This document shows, piece after piece, positions 44,554 through 53,234 of a stretch of 64,000 bases of DNA. Source of the DNA: Nostoc sp. UHCC 0926 (lineage in GTDB: Bacteria; Cyanobacteriota; Cyanobacteriia; Cyanobacteriales; Nostocaceae); contig NZ_CP117768.1 of assembly GCF_028623165.1 (NCBI RefSeq), positions 5,022,001-5,086,000 of the forward strand, given 5' to 3'. Positions within the stretch are counted from its first letter, which is position 1; each line of letters begins with the position of its first letter. The position numbers were made by a program, and so were the translations under genes. The notes under the pieces were generated by a model. That model was not told the DNA's origin and made no database searches. It worked only from the letters and a program-made list of their open reading frames with translations.

Positions 44554-44688
44554 ATGTTTTTCCTGCACTTTTATTTTGAATAAGATATGCAATTTTTGAG
44601 ATAAACAGTGCGATGATAATTAAATCTATAAACAACAAAAACTGATTTAATGCTGGTGATCGCACTTATTTATTGTGATGTTTTAAAA

Positions 44689-44808
44689 TAGCGATCGCAC
44701 TTACTCATTCTTATATTTCAGAATAGCGATCACATCCCGTATTTAACATAGCGATCGCACTTACTGATTCTGATATTTAAAAATACCGATCGCATCCAGC
44801 CTTTCACT
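44689..44808. repeat. 60-bp direct repeat (two units) with HIP1 sites
   Basis: TAGCGATCGCACTTACT(C/G)ATTCT begins at 44689 and again at 44749, exactly 60 bases apart, with imperfect agreement along the unit. A degenerate earlier unit starts near 44657. It lies between the caspase gene and the 3' end of hicA. Confidence 0.65.
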
Positions 44809-45029
44809 TACAGCAACTCGATAAACACATCAACACTCAGCCCAACCTGTCTGATAATTGCTCGTAAAGTTCCTTTATCTAATTCTTGATGATTCGGAAC
44901 AACCACTTCAGCAAATGGTTCATCTCGACGTAAAATAATGTGGCTTCCACGTTGTCGCAAAACATAAAAACTAGCCTTCCTTAAAGCTTTAATGCACTCT
45001 TGACCAGAAAGGATAGGTAACTTGCTCAT
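44808..45029 (-). CDS. hicA: HicA-type mRNA interferase toxin
   Basis: This 73-residue protein has the HicA/YcfA dsRBD-like fold: LSGQECIKALRKASFYVLRQ, the catalytic-His motif RGSHIILRR, and VVVPNHQELDKGTLRAIIRQ. HicA cleaves mRNA when free and is neutralised by HicB. It overlaps the HicB gene upstream by four bases, so the antitoxin is translated first. Confidence 0.9.
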   Translation of the reverse strand: MSKLPILSGQECIKALRKASFYVLRQRGSHIILRRDEPFAEVVVPNHQELDKGTLRAIIRQVGLSVDVFIELL

Positions 45030-45235
45030 ACATCAACTAAAACAGTTTCCAGATGATCTTCTGGAATAGGACGACCTTCTTCTTGTAAAACTTCAATATA
45101 TAATTCAATAGCTTCCTTGATATTGGCAATAGCTTCTGTTTTCGTCTTCCCTTGGCTGATACAAGCAGGTAAGCTAGGACATTCAGCCACCCAATAACCA
45201 TCTTCTCCTGGATAGATAATAACTTGTCTCTTCAT
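45026..45235 (-). CDS. hicB: HicB-type antitoxin
   Basis: This 69-residue protein is the short form of HicB: VIIYPGEDGYWVAECPSLPA, CISQGKTKTEAIANIKEAIE, and a C-terminal PIPEDHLETVLVDV. It lacks an added DNA-binding domain, so autoregulation would need another factor. It precedes hicA with a four-base overlap. Confidence 0.9.
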   Translation of the reverse strand: MKRQVIIYPGEDGYWVAECPSLPACISQGKTKTEAIANIKEAIELYIEVLQEEGRPIPEDHLETVLVDV

Positions 45236-45289
45236 GTATTACTCCTACAAATCAAAACTGTAGTCCAAACAAATCAAAAAAGCCAAAAT

Positions 45290-46075
45290 TCACAACATAT
45301 CTGGATTTTCCCCCAATTCTCTCAATCTAGCCGCTAAACGAGCCACCTGTGCAGCAGCCGCTTCTTCTCGTACACCAGCAGCTTCTGCTTGTGCTACAGC
45401 AATTTCCGCCTGCGTGACTGCGGCTTCGGCTTGTGCAGCAGCAACTTCCTCTGGTAACAAAACTAAATTGCCAGCCACATCGTAAAACCGCAACCATACC
45501 GCCGTTTCTCTGTCTATTGTTCCCTCACTCGTCCCCAACCAAAAACCTAAACGCTTACACCATAGCCATCCACGCTCATTTGGTGTCAAAGGTTGATACT
45601 GCTGATTATCATCTAAATGCCACCCCTGCAAAGAATTAGGGTCAAAGGGATCATAGACAAAATAATCTGAGGTACGGAAAGTTTGTTCGTAAAGGTTTTT
45701 CTTAATACCCTTGTCTATTGCTGCCGTAGATGGTGACATTAATTCCACGATTACATCAGGATAACGACCATTTTCTTCCCAGACTACCCAACCTTGTCTT
45801 GAGTTATTGCCGTCAACATTCAGCACCGCAAAAAAATCGGGGCCTCGGAAATCACGGTTACGAACCTGGGTGCTACTGTAGTAAATAAACATATTGCCCC
45901 CAGAGAAGAAATCATTACGGTCAGCCCAAGCTTGTTGCAATGACCGAATCAAGACATTCATGGCAATGCGGTGGCGATTTGATTCCAAGGGTTCACTATC
46001 ATCAAAAATTAAATCTGTAGGTGGCATGGGGGGTTCCCAGTCCACAACGGCTGCTGGATTGTTCTCAGTAGTCAT
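45290..46075 (-). CDS. Uma2-family protein with Ala/Glu-rich coiled-coil tail
   Basis: This 261-residue protein has the Uma2 core (residues about 15-190) with the PD-(D/E)XK-like elements DFFAVLNVDG and DVIVELMSPSTAAIDKGIKK, plus YEQTFRTSDYFVYDPFDPNS. The tail (residues about 200-261) is a run of AQAEAAVTQAE-like segments ending RLAARLRELGENPDML, a usual feature of this family in cyanobacteria. It is intact, unlike the copy at 25344-25893. Biological role unknown. Confidence 0.88.
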   Translation of the reverse strand: MTTENNPAAVVDWEPPMPPTDLIFDDSEPLESNRHRIAMNVLIRSLQQAWADRNDFFSGGNMFIYYSSTQVRNRDFRGPDFFAVLNVDGNNSRQGWVVWEENGRYPDVIVELMSPSTAAIDKGIKKNLYEQTFRTSDYFVYDPFDPNSLQGWHLDDNQQYQPLTPNERGWLWCKRLGFWLGTSEGTIDRETAVWLRFYDVAGNLVLLPEEVAAAQAEAAVTQAEIAVAQAEAAGVREEAAAAQVARLAARLRELGENPDML

Positions 46076-46194
46076 GAGCGATCGCCTTTCTCAGAAAGCC
46101 TTAGATTTCTATCATAATCTGCTGAGAGCTTCCGGAATGAAGAGGTACAGATTACAAATGGTTATAAATATTATTCTTCACCCAATCTCGAAAA

Positions 46195-46362
46195 TTACGC
46201 ATAGCTTGTTTCGATAATATTGAGTTCTGCTTGTCCAGACTCCATAATACAGCGATCGCACTCTACATACGAATCTGATTCTTCACAAGTGCAGGGAAGG
46301 TTGTATTCTGTTTTACTGATAACAGTAGCACGGTTGATTGCTGCCCAACTTAAGCGATCGCC
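46195..46362 (-). other. open stretch with CxC-x9-CxxC cysteines, possible remnant
   Basis: In the 550-bp spacer between the Uma2 gene and pdxJ the minus strand is open for 55 codons between TGA and TAA, without a convincing start. It includes WAAINRATVISKTEYNLP and the cysteine pattern CTCEESDSYVECDRC, which would suit zinc binding. It may be the 3' end of a lost gene. The rest of the spacer holds HIP1 sites only. Confidence 0.3.
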
Positions 46363-46628
46363 TCAACTACCAATCTAGGTTCTTTGAGCAGTAGTAACGC
46401 CCACTTAGTATTTATACTTGAGCAACTCTTGTCAAATCAGCTATTTATTTAAGGTAGTTTGCCCAAAAATCAGCTTTTTCTAACTCAGTTTTCTTTTGTG
46501 CGACACCGAATAGGCCGTCGTAGACATCGTATTTAAGGTGTGTAATTTGTCTTTGGCTTTCAAGCAAAACTCCCACTATTTCCGGTAAAATCAAGTTCTG
46601 AGGACTGTGGATTTGGGAGAAATTTGGG

Positions 46629-47354
46629 GTGGCTACACTTGGCGTTAACATTGACCACATCGCCACCATTCGGCAAGCACGGCGGACGGTGGAACCAGAC
46701 CCCGTGGCGGCGGCGGTGCTGGCAGAATTAGCGGGTGCAGATGGAATTACGGTGCATCTGCGCGAAGATCGGCGGCATATCCAAGATCGGGATGTGCTAC
46801 TGTTGCGGCAAACAGTGCGATCGCATCTTAATTTAGAAATGGCCCCTACAGATGAAATGCTAGCGATCGCTCTCGATATCAAACCAGATTACGTAACTTT
46901 AGTCCCGGAAAAGCGCGAAGAAGTTACAACAGAAGGCGGACTAAATATCGTCGGGCAACTTGCTAGAATAGGTGAGATAGTTGATAAATTGCAAAACGCT
47001 AACATTCCAGTTAGTTTATTTATCGATGCAGAATATGCACAAATTGAAGCATCTGTCAAGCTACAGGCGCGATTTATTGAATTACACACTGGACAATATG
47101 CTGAGGCTAAGGATGAAACAAATCGCCAGCGAGAATTAGCCATATTAGCTAAAGGGTGTGACCAAGCGATTCAAGCTGGATTGCGAGTCAACGCTGGACA
47201 TGGACTCACCTACTGGAACGTCTATCCGGTGGCTGCGCTTCCAGGTATGGAAGAACTCAACATTGGTCATACCATTATCAGTCGGGCAGCATTAGTAGGT
47301 ATGGAAAGGGCAGTCCGCGAGATGAAACAAGCTATCCGAGGGGATGGGGCATAG
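46629..47354 (+). CDS. pdxJ: pyridoxine 5'-phosphate synthase
   Basis: This 241-residue TIM-barrel enzyme starts at GTG 46629 (MATLGVNIDHIATIRQARR) and makes pyridoxine 5'-phosphate from aminoacetone phosphate and deoxyxylulose phosphate. Typical blocks are GADGITVHLREDRRHIQDRD, VTLVPEKREEVTTEGG, FIELHTGQYA and VNAGHGLTYWNV. The length is standard. A 130-bp spacer with short repeats separates it from the next gene on the same strand. Confidence 0.96.
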   Translation: MATLGVNIDHIATIRQARRTVEPDPVAAAVLAELAGADGITVHLREDRRHIQDRDVLLLRQTVRSHLNLEMAPTDEMLAIALDIKPDYVTLVPEKREEVTTEGGLNIVGQLARIGEIVDKLQNANIPVSLFIDAEYAQIEASVKLQARFIELHTGQYAEAKDETNRQRELAILAKGCDQAIQAGLRVNAGHGLTYWNVYPVAALPGMEELNIGHTIISRAALVGMERAVREMKQAIRGDGA

Positions 47355-47481
47355 GGCATTGGGCAGAGGGGAAACACTTACTACAATTTCCCCACTGCCT
47401 GCTCCCCTATAACCTGTCTTAAAAGAGGGGTTGTCACTGCGAAATCTAGAAATTGGGATCAAATCTTCAGCAAAAACTTCT

Positions 47482-48201
47482 ATGAGCGCAACACAATCTA
47501 ACAACTTACCGCTTTGGGTACAGCATCGGGATAAGGTAATAGCAGAAAGCACTGATGTCGAGTGGCGCGAAAAGACACCGCCTGATTATTCCCGTTCAAA
47601 CGAGAATCTCGCCCAAGAAAGTAACTACAATCACCTTGAAGGTACACTGGAAGCGATCGTGCAAAACTTAGTACGAACCTTCGAGATGGAGGTATCCTTC
47701 AAAGCTAACCCGCAACAGTGGCTGTCTATTGTGAATGACAAGTTTCGTGTGAGTACCAATGGTGGAGTAGAGTACACAGCAGCAGATGTATCAGCCCAAG
47801 GTACTTACAATTTATTTATGGCTGATTCAGAACATTACAAGGCTTCAGAAGAAACCTTTGAATCATCCGGAAAAGTCTTCTATACAACATTTCCTCAAGG
47901 ATTTCCTTGGGAAGTGGTGGAAGTTTTCTCAGGGCCACCAAATGTGACATTCAAGTGGCGGCATTGGGGACATTTTAACGGAGAATATAAAGGCCATGCA
48001 CCGACTGGAGAGACGATAGAAATTATCGGCATGAGCATTGCAAAAGTTACCGATGACTTAAAGGTTATTTCCTTAGAACACTACTTTGACAATAGTCTGT
48101 TCTTGGAAAAGCTAACATCTGGTGGCAAACAAACAAATGCTGAAAATCAGCGAAGTGCTTGTCCCTTCAGTTCTTTGTTCAAGAAATTCCAAAAAAGTTA
48201 G
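47482..48201 (+). CDS. homologue of plant pathogen-related protein (SnoaL-like fold)
   Basis: ATG 47482 (MSATQSNNLPLWVQHRDKV) is the likely start; the frame opens further at 47431. The 239-residue protein resembles the cereal pathogen-related protein family. It has LEAIVQNLVRTFEMEVSFKA, a central TTFPQGFPWEVVEVFSGPP, then KWRHWGHFNGEYKGHAPTGE and a final HYFDNSLFLEKL. The family has an SnoaL/NTF2-like alpha-beta barrel and no defined enzyme activity. The C-terminal tail contains Cys and Lys/Phe-rich ends. No signal peptide is seen. Confidence 0.78.
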   Translation: MSATQSNNLPLWVQHRDKVIAESTDVEWREKTPPDYSRSNENLAQESNYNHLEGTLEAIVQNLVRTFEMEVSFKANPQQWLSIVNDKFRVSTNGGVEYTAADVSAQGTYNLFMADSEHYKASEETFESSGKVFYTTFPQGFPWEVVEVFSGPPNVTFKWRHWGHFNGEYKGHAPTGETIEIIGMSIAKVTDDLKVISLEHYFDNSLFLEKLTSGGKQTNAENQRSACPFSSLFKKFQKS

Positions 48202-48260
48202 TTTGTAAGGGTACAGTGCTACACTCTGTACCCTTAAATTATTTACATAGTAACTAAAGG

Positions 48261-48596
48261 ATGAAAATGCAAACATACTATTACGTTTTGGCCAGTCAAC
48301 GCTTTCTTCTCCAAGAAGAACCGATACACGAAGTTATCAAAGAGCGCACCCGTCATTACCACGAACAAGAAAAACAAATAGACTTTTGGTTGGTTCAGCA
48401 ACCAGCTTTCTTGGAAACACCGCAGTTTACAGAGCTAAAGGCGAAATGTCCCCAACCAGCAGTAGCAATTATTTCCACTAATCCTCAGTTTATTACTTGG
48501 TTAAAACTGCGTTTAGAGTACGTCATCACTGGAGAATTTCAGGCTCCTTCTGAAACAATACCCGATGCCTTGGCATCGCTTGCTACTGTTTCCTAA
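48261..48596 (+). CDS. ycf54: Ycf54 family protein (Mg-protoporphyrin ester cyclase factor)
   Basis: This 111-residue protein matches Ycf54 along its length: TYYYVLASQRFLLQEEPI, KERTRHYHEQEKQIDFWL, PAFLETPQFTELKAKCPQPA and TWLKLRLEYVITGEFQAPSE. Ycf54 (LCAA in plants) is needed for the aerobic cyclase that forms ring E of chlorophyll, by stabilising AcsF. The gene follows the pathogen-related homologue by 59 bases and may share its transcript. Confidence 0.93.
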   Translation: MKMQTYYYVLASQRFLLQEEPIHEVIKERTRHYHEQEKQIDFWLVQQPAFLETPQFTELKAKCPQPAVAIISTNPQFITWLKLRLEYVITGEFQAPSETIPDALASLATVS

Positions 48597-49051
48597 TCTG
48601 GGCATTGGGGAGCTAGTGCGTTGCGGTGAATCCAGCGCTCTCCAGGGGGTTTCCCGCCGAAGGCGACTGGCTTTCTCGTTGGGAGGTTCCCGACGCTCGT
48701 TGCGCGGCATCGTCTGCTTTTGGGAGAGGACTCGCTACCGCAACTTTTAAAGACGCGCAAGGGACGCTATCCGTTGTTTGCGTTAGCAAAGCCTCTGGTA
48801 GAGAAGCGTCTTTGAACAAAAGAAGCAACTGGCGTCATTGGGCATCGGGTATGGAAAAGATACAAGGGAGAAGGGGGAGTAAATTCTCCTTTATCCCCCT
48901 CGTCCCCCTCATCTCCCACTCCCTATTTTATTTGCACATAACAAAATATATTTTTTTACACTCCTTTCATCACCATACTGAAGTAACTGGGTTTTCAGCT
49001 TTTTTCTTATAAAATCTTCTAGGACACCTTGATTTACATAATCTAACTTTT
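48597..49051. repeat. mosaic repeat cluster and spacer
   Basis: From 48600 to about 48850 the spacer is composed of mosaic modules (GTGCGTTGCGGTGAATCCAG, GGGGGTTTCCCGCCGAAGG, GGGAGGTTCCCGACGCTCG, GCGTTAGCAAAGCCTCT) like those at 12500-12775 and 55080-55205. The open frames across it are artefacts of this GC-rich repeat. The remainder is AT-rich promoter-like DNA. Confidence 0.6.
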
Positions 49052-49729
49052 GTGCATAGATTTCAGACTTTACCAAGTGTTTTAGGATTAGCGATGTCAA
49101 CGACGACCTTCGCTTACGCAGGGTTGATTGGTTGCATGAGTTCTGTCTTTGCTCAACAAGCCATTCCCCTTTGTCAACCACCAAATGCGGGTGAGTATCT
49201 TTTATTAGTAGTCAGTCCCACAGCAAATAATCAAAAGCAGTTACGTAGTGCCTTACCACCTCAACTGAAGACCATTACTTGCAAATATCTCAACGAAACT
49301 GTGACGCGAGTAGGGGGCTTTAACAAAATTGACGATGCCAATCGTTGGGCGAGATATGTCAGCAATATTGTTGGCTTGTCTGCCATAATTACCACTCGAC
49401 CAACAACGCCAAATGTTCAGGCACAGCAACAGCCACCTCAGCAGACACTTCAGCAGACAGTTAACTATAATCCTCAAGCCTTAGGAGAGGGTTATGCAGT
49501 GCTGGTAGATTATTACAACCGTCCAGAACTAGTAAATAGTGTGCAACAAGTAGTGAGAGGTAACGTAGGTTTTGTTTCTTATGGACAACGCCCTTACTTG
49601 TTGGCAGTTTATACCACTAACCAAACTGAAGCATACAACACATTGCAAAAGCTGAACAATGGCGGTTTTGTTGCAAGTATAGTAGATAGTCGTAAGGTGA
49701 TTCTGCTGCGCTCAACTGTGCGGTTGTAG
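49052..49729 (+). CDS. exported protein with two SPOR-like halves, unknown function
   Basis: The frame opens at GTG 49052, and a signal-like segment (TTTFAYAGLIGCMSSVFAQQ) ends near residue 35; an ATG at 49094 is an alternative start. The mature part has two similar alpha-beta halves. Each begins with a strand (AGEYLLLVVSPTANNQKQLR; GEGYAVLVDYYNRPELVNSV) and ends with a strand-helix (NKIDDANRWARYVSN; TNQTEAYNTLQKLNNGGF). They are joined by a Gln/Pro linker. The pattern recalls peptidoglycan-binding SPOR domains but the match is by eye only. Confidence 0.7.
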   Translation: MHRFQTLPSVLGLAMSTTTFAYAGLIGCMSSVFAQQAIPLCQPPNAGEYLLLVVSPTANNQKQLRSALPPQLKTITCKYLNETVTRVGGFNKIDDANRWARYVSNIVGLSAIITTRPTTPNVQAQQQPPQQTLQQTVNYNPQALGEGYAVLVDYYNRPELVNSVQQVVRGNVGFVSYGQRPYLLAVYTTNQTEAYNTLQKLNNGGFVASIVDSRKVILLRSTVRL

Positions 49730-49770
49730 TGATATTAAGTTTGGGGTGCAGCTCTTTTAAGAAGATGTAG

Positions 49771-50121
49771 TCAAGCAACCAACGCTATTGGTAGTGGAGT
49801 AGTAGAACAACGAGCTTGAGTGACATCTTTGAGCAAAGGAATGCCACCTTGATGTAAAGCCAGATGATGACGTTGACGTTCTTGCAGTAAATGAAAGCGC
49901 CAATATTCATTCCAATCACTACTAACATGGAGAGAACGAAGACGTAAAACAGCTTCAGCACCTTCAAGACTCCATCGAGCGCCAGTAATGTCCATTCTGT
50001 CTTTAATTAAGTAACGAATTACACCCTCAATCACGCCAGTAGCGGGAACATCCCTATTTAGCAAAAATAAAAGAATCCATGTTATTCGCGATAAATACTC
50101 GCGAATAATATAGGAATTCAA
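49771..50121 (-). pseudogene. ISKra4-type transposase C-terminal fragment
   Basis: The frame contains the family's C-terminal block (ATGVIEGVIRYLIKDRMDIT, GARWSLEGAEAVLRLRSLHV, WNEYWRFHLLQERQRHHL), but only about 95 residues of a protein usually several hundred long. The leading residues (YIIREYLSRITWILL) do not belong to it. The catalytic region is gone, so this is debris. Confidence 0.75.
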
Positions 50122-50237
50122 TCTTTTGGTTCTTCCTCTTCTTGCTCAGACCCAGAACTAATGTCTAACAGGCAATCATCAAAGGTATGAATTATTTTCT
50201 GTATCTCATTTTAAATAGAACGTCTGAAAACAGACAT
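50118..50237 (-). pseudogene. 39-codon small gene broken by one in-frame TAA
   Basis: From ATG 50237 the frame reads MSVFRRSI, TAA, then NEIQKIIHTFDDCLLDISSG and an acidic tail EQEEEEPKD with TGA at 50118-50120. Replacing the TAA by a glutamine codon (CAA) gives one coherent small protein. The family is not recognised. It lies between transposase debris and the 21-bp element. Confidence 0.4.
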
Positions 50238-50287
50238 GACTAGATTAATATGTTCGCCGTCCTAGCTTTGCCTAAATGCTTGTATTT

Positions 50288-50540
50288 ACTTAGTACAGCA
50301 TTTCATTAATTCGTAGCGAACTAAATTTGGCAATACCTTGCAATGCCAATGCATCCCGATACAATGTTAATGCGTCCCTCTGCAATGCCAATGCATCCCG
50401 ATACAATGCCAATGCATCCCGATACAATGCCAATGCATCCCGATACAATGTTAATGCGTTCCCCTGCAATGCCAATGCATCCCGATACAATGCCAATGCG
50501 TCCCCCTGCAATGCCAATGCATCCCCATGCATTAAAAACG
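50288..50540 (+). repeat. 21-bp x 9 repeat element, copy 2
   Basis: Nine units (50342-50530) of AATGCCAATGCATC + CCGATAC (or CCCCTGC) follow a 54-base leader (GTACAGCATTTCATTAA ... TTTGGCAATACC) and end in ATTAAAAACG. Units 2 and 6 carry AATGTTAATGCG. The leader, unit number, variant positions and trailer match copy 1 at 24931-25184, while the unit ends differ. Confidence 0.85.
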
Positions 50541-50671
50541 CTACGCTTTTATGCAAAACTGTACTTAGTTTTGATCATGTCGCGTATTGAAAGTACGGCT
50601 GATGCATTTATAACTTGTAGTACCAATATTTGTTTTAACCATTCTCTCTAACTGCCATAATTTTCTCAGTT

Positions 50672-52303
50672 ATGAGCAGCATCCGTATAGTCCCCTTAAT
50701 TCGCGATGATAACTCGGAAATATTTTTTCCTTTGTTTCTATCTTCTTGCCAAATAGCGATGGGCAGCCAAAGTGATACAATCAAGCCAACAACATCCTAC
50801 GGAGTAAGATGGATGCCGATAAATACAGTTCTCCGCAACCACTATAAAATCGTAGGGCTTTTAGGAAGCGGTGGGTTCGGTGATACCTATTTAGCTGAAG
50901 ACTTAGATTTGCCTAACAAGCCCAGGTGTGTTGTCAAACACTTAAAACCGAAAACCTCCGATGCAACAGTTTTACCAATCGCTAGACGATTATTTGAAAA
51001 TGAGGCAGAAGTTTTATACCGCTTAGGTAACCTGAGCAAGCAAATACCCAAATTATTCGCTCATTTTGAAGAAAATGGGGAATTTTATCTAGTACAAGAA
51101 TTTGTGGATGGACGTGACTTGTCTACAGAGATAATTCCTGACCAGCCGTGGGGTGAAGCTCAAGTAGTTCAACTGTTGCAGGAAATTCTTGAAGTTTTAG
51201 TAGTGGTACATCAGCAGAATATTATCCACCGAGATATCAAGCCGCAAAACTTGATGCGTCGGCGCAAGGATGGCAAGATTATGCTGATTGACTTTGGAGC
51301 AGTTAAAGAAATTAAAGGTTTGGCACAAAACACTCAAGGTCGAGTGACTTCGACTATTATCATTGGCTCCAATGGTTATATGCCTAATGAACAAGCTAGT
51401 TCCAAGCCAAGGTTGTCTAGCGATATCTTTGCAGTCGGGATTGTTGCTATTCAAGCTTTGACAGGTAGAATACCTCAAGAATTCCCAGAAGATGCAAATG
51501 GCGAAATTATCTGGCGTCATTGGACAAATGTCAGCGATCGCCTAGCTGATATCTTAACAAAAATGGTGCGTTACAACTTTAGCCAACGCTACCAGTCAGC
51601 AGCAGAGGCGTTAGAAGCACTGGTGTCCTCAACATCTCCGACTCGCATCGTAGCTTCAACTTATTTAGTTTCTCCTGTAAAGCCAAAATCAACAAATAGG
51701 GGGATATTTGGATTTAATCGGATAGTTTTAGCTGGAACTGTAATCGGAGCAGGAGTAGTGGCGATGCTTGCATTAGCTTATTTTCCCAAACAGCAATCTC
51801 CCCAAATAACAGAAAAAACTGATTTTCCCAAACAGCAATCTCCCCAAATAACAGAAAAAACTGAACAATTTACTTCACTACCTTGCAGTTCGGAACCAAC
51901 TTCACCTCCCTCAAGTACAAAACCCGATATAAAGTTTCCAGATGGTACTCAATATTATGGGGCTAAAGATAAAAATAGCAAACTATCTGGCAAAGGAGTA
52001 ATGATATTTAAGAATGGTAGTCGATACGATGGAGAATTCAAAAATAATCAGCGCAATGGTTGTGGCATATTTTTATATCCCCCAAGCAGCAGTTCTTATA
52101 AATATAATTATGTAGGTCAATTTGTCAACGATAAATTTGAGGGGCTGGGAAAAATTAGATGGAAAGATGGTAATGAGTATCGAGGCAATTTTAAAGCTGG
52201 GACATGTGAAGGCCAAGGAGTATTTCAATTCGCAGATGGCTCTTTTAAGAGTGGAATTTGGCAGAATGGAAAATTGCCAGGAAGCAATTTGTCATGTATA
52301 TAG
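50672..52303 (+). CDS. serine/threonine protein kinase with C-terminal MORN repeats
   Basis: The frame opens at ATG 50672; ATG 50759 or 50813 (MPINTVLRNHYKIVGLLGSG) would fit the usual kinase N-terminus better. The kinase domain carries the Gly-loop GLLGSGGFGDTYLAED, the lysine in VVKHLKPKT, catalytic HRDIKPQNLM and DFGAVKEI. A membrane helix (VLAGTVIGAGVVAMLALAYF) follows, then a tandem duplicate of FPKQQSPQITEKT. The outside part has about five MORN repeats (YYGAKDKNSKLSGKGVMIF, RYDGEFKNNQRNGCGIF, YRGNFKAGTCEGQGVFQF). MORN repeats often bind lipid or peptidoglycan-like surfaces, so an envelope-sensing kinase is inferred. Confidence 0.88.
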   Translation: MSSIRIVPLIRDDNSEIFFPLFLSSCQIAMGSQSDTIKPTTSYGVRWMPINTVLRNHYKIVGLLGSGGFGDTYLAEDLDLPNKPRCVVKHLKPKTSDATVLPIARRLFENEAEVLYRLGNLSKQIPKLFAHFEENGEFYLVQEFVDGRDLSTEIIPDQPWGEAQVVQLLQEILEVLVVVHQQNIIHRDIKPQNLMRRRKDGKIMLIDFGAVKEIKGLAQNTQGRVTSTIIIGSNGYMPNEQASSKPRLSSDIFAVGIVAIQALTGRIPQEFPEDANGEIIWRHWTNVSDRLADILTKMVRYNFSQRYQSAAEALEALVSSTSPTRIVASTYLVSPVKPKSTNRGIFGFNRIVLAGTVIGAGVVAMLALAYFPKQQSPQITEKTDFPKQQSPQITEKTEQFTSLPCSSEPTSPPSSTKPDIKFPDGTQYYGAKDKNSKLSGKGVMIFKNGSRYDGEFKNNQRNGCGIFLYPPSSSSYKYNYVGQFVNDKFEGLGKIRWKDGNEYRGNFKAGTCEGQGVFQFADGSFKSGIWQNGKLPGSNLSCI

Positions 52304-52390
52304 ATAAAAAACCTTTCATGTAGTATATGTAATATGAGTTAAGAATGATAAATATTAATATTGAATGTAAATCCGCTTTATTAACGAAAA

Positions 52391-53095
52391 ATGAAACAAA
52401 AATCGAAATTCATTGTTTCTACTGCTTGGTTACTTTTATTCGCCAGCTTTGGTATAGTTATTCTGCCACAGGTAACTCTAGCACAGCAGGAACAACCAAG
52501 CCAAACTCCGGCAACTCCAGACCAACCTCCCTCAACTCCACAGCAATCTCCCGCCGCAACTCCAGACCAACCTCCGGCAACTCCACAGCCATCTCCGGTA
52601 ACTCCAGACCAACCTCCGGCAACTCCACAGCCATCTCCGGTAACTCCAGACCAACCTCCGGCAACTCCACAGCCAGTTCCGGCAACTCCAGACCAACCTC
52701 CGGCAACTCCACAGCAACCTCCCGCCGCAAAACCGGACGAAATCCCCGCAACTCCAGACCAACCTCCGGCAACTCCACAGCCAACTCCGGCAACTCCAGA
52801 CCAACTTCCCACTAAACCGGACGAAACCCCCGTAAAACCAGACCAACCTCCCGCTGCAACTCCAAACCAACCCCCTGCTAAACCAGACGAAACCCCCGCA
52901 AAACCAGACCAACCTTCAAATCCTAATTCAAATCCAGGTACAAGACCAAGACCAAGACAAGAAGCCCCAACTCGAACACAAGACTCAGGTGGAAGAGGAA
53001 GACAAAAACCAAAAGCCCCAACTCGAACACAAGACTCAGACTCAACTCCAGACTCCCAACCAGCACCTCCATCTCCTGTAAGAGCACGAGGATAG
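52391..53095 (+). CDS. secreted proline-rich repeat protein
   Basis: ATG 52391 starts a protein with a Sec signal (FIVSTAWLLLFASFGIVILP, cleavage near LAQQ). About 100 residues of (A/V)TPDQPPATPQP-type repeats follow, then a KPDETPAKPDQP section and a basic Arg/Thr/Gln tail with two copies of PTRTQDS. The repeats keep all three plus-strand frames and the minus strand open, so the signal peptide decides the frame. Such Pro-rich regions span or bind peptidoglycan; no enzymatic domain is present. Confidence 0.8.
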   Translation: MKQKSKFIVSTAWLLLFASFGIVILPQVTLAQQEQPSQTPATPDQPPSTPQQSPAATPDQPPATPQPSPVTPDQPPATPQPSPVTPDQPPATPQPVPATPDQPPATPQQPPAAKPDEIPATPDQPPATPQPTPATPDQLPTKPDETPVKPDQPPAATPNQPPAKPDETPAKPDQPSNPNSNPGTRPRPRQEAPTRTQDSGGRGRQKPKAPTRTQDSDSTPDSQPAPPSPVRARG

Positions 53096-53234
53096 AACTT
53101 TTTTGATTTGCGATATTTAGTAATTTGGAAATTCAGAATTCAGAATTCAATCTTCAAGCTAGTTGATATCTGAGTTCTGAATTCTTACTGATGACTAAAA
53201 GTAATTATAATATTAATAATTAATCCAACAAAAA

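Noticed and set aside
48513..49012. Several open frames at 48513-49012
   Set aside because: They lie in GC-rich mosaic repeats that recur elsewhere without keeping frame.
50290..50651. Heptad-repeat proteins encoded across 50290-50650
   Set aside because: Same reason: frame openness follows from the repeat unit, and the two copies differ freely in the encoded residues.
52345..52912. Alternative long frames over the Pro-rich gene, on both strands
   Set aside because: They are by-products of the Pro-codon repeat; only the frame from 52391 has a signal peptide.
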